Source of the DNA: an uncultured Eubacteriaceae bacterium
GTDB taxonomy: Bacteria; Bacillota; Clostridia; Lachnospirales; Lachnospiraceae
Assembly (NCBI GenBank): GCA_945938055.1
Contig: CAMEUH010000031.1
Span: 1 to 15,848 of the forward strand
DNA: 15,848 nt
Reading direction: 5' to 3'
The notes beneath the pieces were generated by a model that did not search any database, was not told where the DNA came from, and saw only the letters and a program-made list of their open reading frames with translations. Both the position numbers and the translations under genes were made by a program. Positions 13,988-15,848 of the stretch are shown here, piece after piece (position 1 is the stretch's first letter; every line of letters starts with the position of its first letter).

Positions 13988-14482
13988 ATGTTAAATATTG
14001 TTTTGCTTGAGCCGGAGATGCCGGCAAATACCGGAAATATAGGAAGGACGTGTGTTGCTACCAATACACGTCTTCATTTAATAGAACCGCTTGGATTTCA
14101 GATTAATGATAAGATGCTAAAAAGGGCAGGCCTTGATTATTGGGATAAGCTGGACGTAAGAATTTATGATAATTATCAGGATTTTCTGGATAAGAATCCT
14201 GGGGCAAAGGTGTACATGGCAACCACCAAGGCACCAAAGGCTTATACACATGTACAGTATGAGCCGGATTGTTATATCATGTTTGGAAAAGAGAGCGCCG
14301 GAATCCCGGAAGATATCCTTTTGGAAAATCAGGAAACCTGTGTCAGGATTCCGATGGTTGGAGATATCCGTTCTCTGAATCTTTCCAATTCGGTTGCGAT
14401 TGTTTTATACGAAGCTCTTCGGCAGAATAATTTTGAGGACATGAATCTTAAGGGACATCTTACAAAATATGACTGGAAGTAG
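13988..14482 (+). CDS. trmL: tRNA (cytidine/uridine-34 2'-O)-methyltransferase
   Basis: Predicted 164-aa SPOUT-class methyltransferase that adds a 2'-O-methyl group from S-adenosylmethionine to the wobble nucleotide of leucine tRNAs. NTGNIGRT (14-21) is the N-terminal signature with the conserved arginine, MFGKESAGIP (98-107) is motif 2 and IPMVGDIRSLNLSNS (121-135) is the knot motif 3. The protein is knot-only, without an RNA-binding extension, and its length is normal for TrmL. CAGGAG in the end of cheX serves as the ribosome binding site, and the start follows the cheX stop by 1 nt. It is the last gene of the operon and converges with the histidine kinase gene, 10 nt between stops. Confidence 0.95.
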   Translation: MLNIVLLEPEMPANTGNIGRTCVATNTRLHLIEPLGFQINDKMLKRAGLDYWDKLDVRIYDNYQDFLDKNPGAKVYMATTKAPKAYTHVQYEPDCYIMFGKESAGIPEDILLENQETCVRIPMVGDIRSLNLSNSVAIVLYEALRQNNFEDMNLKGHLTKYDWK

Positions 14483-14502
14483 CAGTAGACGGCTATTTTT
14501 CC
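14475..14502. terminator. Weak hairpin over the convergent trmL and kinase stops
   Basis: TAGC (14480-14483) pairs with GCTA (14492-14495), flanked by GGAAG facing TTTTTCC, giving a bulged stem. Both stop codons lie inside it, and TTTTT (14496-14500) could be part of a plus-strand tail. It is much weaker than the 3061 terminator, so read-through in both directions is possible. Confidence 0.25.
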
Positions 14503-15848
14503 ACATATTTGGTAAGGGAGAAGATAAACTCGGTTCCAACGCCTTCTGTGCTGATAACATCAATATTTTCCTGATGGGCGTTGATAATTTCTTTTACAAT
14601 GGACAGGCCAAGGCCTGTTCCTTTTTTGTCTTTACCACGGGAAAGGTCTGTTTTATAAAAACGTTCCCAGATTTTTCCGATGGATTCTTTTGGAATACCA
14701 ATTCCGGTATCTTTAATGGAAACAAATGCTTTTTCGCCACGTTCCGATACTGTGATAAAAATTGTTGAATTATGGTGGCTGAACTTTATGGCATTATCAA
14801 TAAGATTGTATAGTACCTGGCTGATTTTCCCAAGGTCTGCATTTACGATGAGAGATTTATCGGAAAATGTCAGGTCAAATTTGATTTCCTTATTTTTACA
14901 GGTTCCTTCAAATGTCTCAATGGTCCGTTTAATTACAAGATTGATATCGAAAGGTTCCAGATTGAGCCGGTTCTTTTTCGAATCAATATTATTTAAGGTT
15001 AAAAGATTATTGGTTAACTTACTGAGCCGTTCTGTTTCAAAAATGACAATGTTCAGATATTTATCCTGCATTTCATGAGGAATGGTTCCGTCCAGAATTG
15101 CTTCCAGATATCCTTTAATGGAGGTAAGAGGGGAACGGAAATCATGAGAAACATTGGCAATAAATTTTTTCTGGGACTCTTCCAGTTCATCCAGCTGACC
15201 GGATAAATAATTTAGCGCAGCGGCAAGATGTCCGATTTCATCATCACTATATTCACGAATATGGTATTTCAGGTTACCATGTCCAAATTCTTTTACAGCG
15301 TGTGTGATTTCATTAATCGGCTTATGAACTTCCGTATAAATCATCAGCAGAAAAACGGAGGACAGAAGCATGCACATGACGAGGGTAAAATAGTTTGTGT
15401 TAAAAAGAGGGGTTAAATCACTCTTAACTGAGGAAACAGACTTATGAATCATTACATAGCCGCGGATGGCAAGGTTAAAGGAAACCGGGGCAATTACCGA
15501 GACATAATCTTCCTTGAAATAGTCGTGAAAATTGCTAATGAGGTATTTCTTATTTCCAGTACGTGCCGGATCAAATTCTTCAATCTGAACCGGTTCGGAA
15601 AGAACAGAAGACTGGCTGGTATCCAGAATGATTTCCCCATTGGTATTCAATAACATGATAATGGTTCCATTATAGGATGCAAGTGTCTTTAACTGAAGGT
15701 GCAGACTGTCGAGGCTGGCAGAACTGGAATAATAAAGGCTGGCATAGTTATCTGCAATGACAAGTGCCTGAGTGTACATATCATCGGTAACAGAAGAAAT
15801 GGTTTTATTGTAGTCAATGCGGTAGGAAATGATGGCAACACCAAAAAA
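14493..15848 (-). CDS. Sensor histidine kinase, N-terminus cut by the window edge
   Basis: Partial two-component sensor kinase. The minus-strand frame is open to the last base, so the Met at 15779 is internal. The 23 extra codons (beginning FFGVAIISYRIDYN) look like the end of the first membrane helix. Counting from the first visible residue: extracytoplasmic sensor about 20-150, second membrane helix about 152-172 (YFTLVMCMLLSSVFLLMIYT), HAMP about 173-225, H-box SHDFRSPL with phospho-acceptor H235, N-box NLIDNAIKF at 348-356, G1 DTGIGIP at 380-386 and G2 GTGLGLS at 410-416. All catalytic boxes are intact, as in the PhoR/VanS-type class. A response regulator gene probably lies just beyond the right edge, upstream in the same operon. 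The sensed signal is unknown. Confidence 0.93.
   Translation of the reverse strand, partial: FFGVAIISYRIDYNKTISSVTDDMYTQALVIADNYASLYYSSSASLDSLHLQLKTLASYNGTIIMLLNTNGEIILDTSQSSVLSEPVQIEEFDPARTGNKKYLISNFHDYFKEDYVSVIAPVSFNLAIRGYVMIHKSVSSVKSDLTPLFNTNYFTLVMCMLLSSVFLLMIYTEVHKPINEITHAVKEFGHGNLKYHIREYSDDEIGHLAAALNYLSGQLDELEESQKKFIANVSHDFRSPLTSIKGYLEAILDGTIPHEMQDKYLNIVIFETERLSKLTNNLLTLNNIDSKKNRLNLEPFDINLVIKRTIETFEGTCKNKEIKFDLTFSDKSLIVNADLGKISQVLYNLIDNAIKFSHHNSTIFITVSERGEKAFVSIKDTGIGIPKESIGKIWERFYKTDLSRGKDKKGTGLGLSIVKEIINAHQENIDVISTEGVGTEFIFSLTKYVEK

Noticed and set aside
15777..15779. ATG as the true start of the histidine kinase
   Set aside because: The frame continues open to the window edge and encodes what looks like the end of a membrane helix, so the gene is cut by the edge.

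Overview
The window is chromosomal DNA from a low-GC Gram-positive anaerobe, most likely a member of the Clostridia close to the Lachnospiraceae. The grounds are strong GGAGG/AAAGGAG ribosome binding sites, AT-rich promoters with good -35/-10 boxes, and a clostridial gene set: a Re-type citrate synthase, a B12-binding radical SAM protein, an orphan CheX and an AIR-synthase-like protein. The species cannot be named from the sequence alone. No tRNA, rRNA, CRISPR array, insertion sequence or phage gene was seen.

Layout. Positions 1-180 hold no gene. They carry a GC-rich, hairpin-dense element ending in T7, a candidate structured RNA or dispersed repeat. Next comes a divergent pair: a LysR-type regulator (minus) and a Re-citrate synthase (plus), with two well-formed promoters that overlap face to face. 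RidA (plus) and a cytoplasmic serine beta-lactamase-like hydrolase (minus) converge on a perfect 19-bp terminator stem. Cytidine deaminase (cdd) is divergent from the hydrolase. A PAS-GGDEF-GAF-like signalling protein follows and ends at its own terminator.

Positions 7042-10088 form a compact plus-strand group: B12-binding radical SAM protein, endonuclease III (10-nt overlap) and a DnaQ-like DEDDh exonuclease. This group converges on a membrane-anchored TPR-like protein (minus), with the two stop codons inside one hairpin. Divergent from the TPR gene, and only 36 nt away, is a 35-aa single-pass membrane protein gene with an excellent ribosome binding site.

Positions 10868-14482 look like a five-gene operon: AIR-synthase/HypE-like protein, Lrp/AsnC regulator, class I/II aminotransferase, CheX and TrmL. 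The window ends inside a sensor histidine kinase (minus) whose N-terminus lies beyond the right edge.

How the genes may work together: citrate synthase supplies the carbon entry to 2-oxoglutarate and glutamate. RidA protects PLP enzymes from reactive enamines, and the Lrp-aminotransferase pair probably handles amino-acid transamination. These links are metabolic inference. Most of the window is ordinary housekeeping sequence. The less described points are the 5' structured element, the 35-aa membrane protein, the interlocked LysR/citrate synthase promoters, the GGDEM diguanylate cyclase variant and the HypE-like protein without the HypE cysteine tail.
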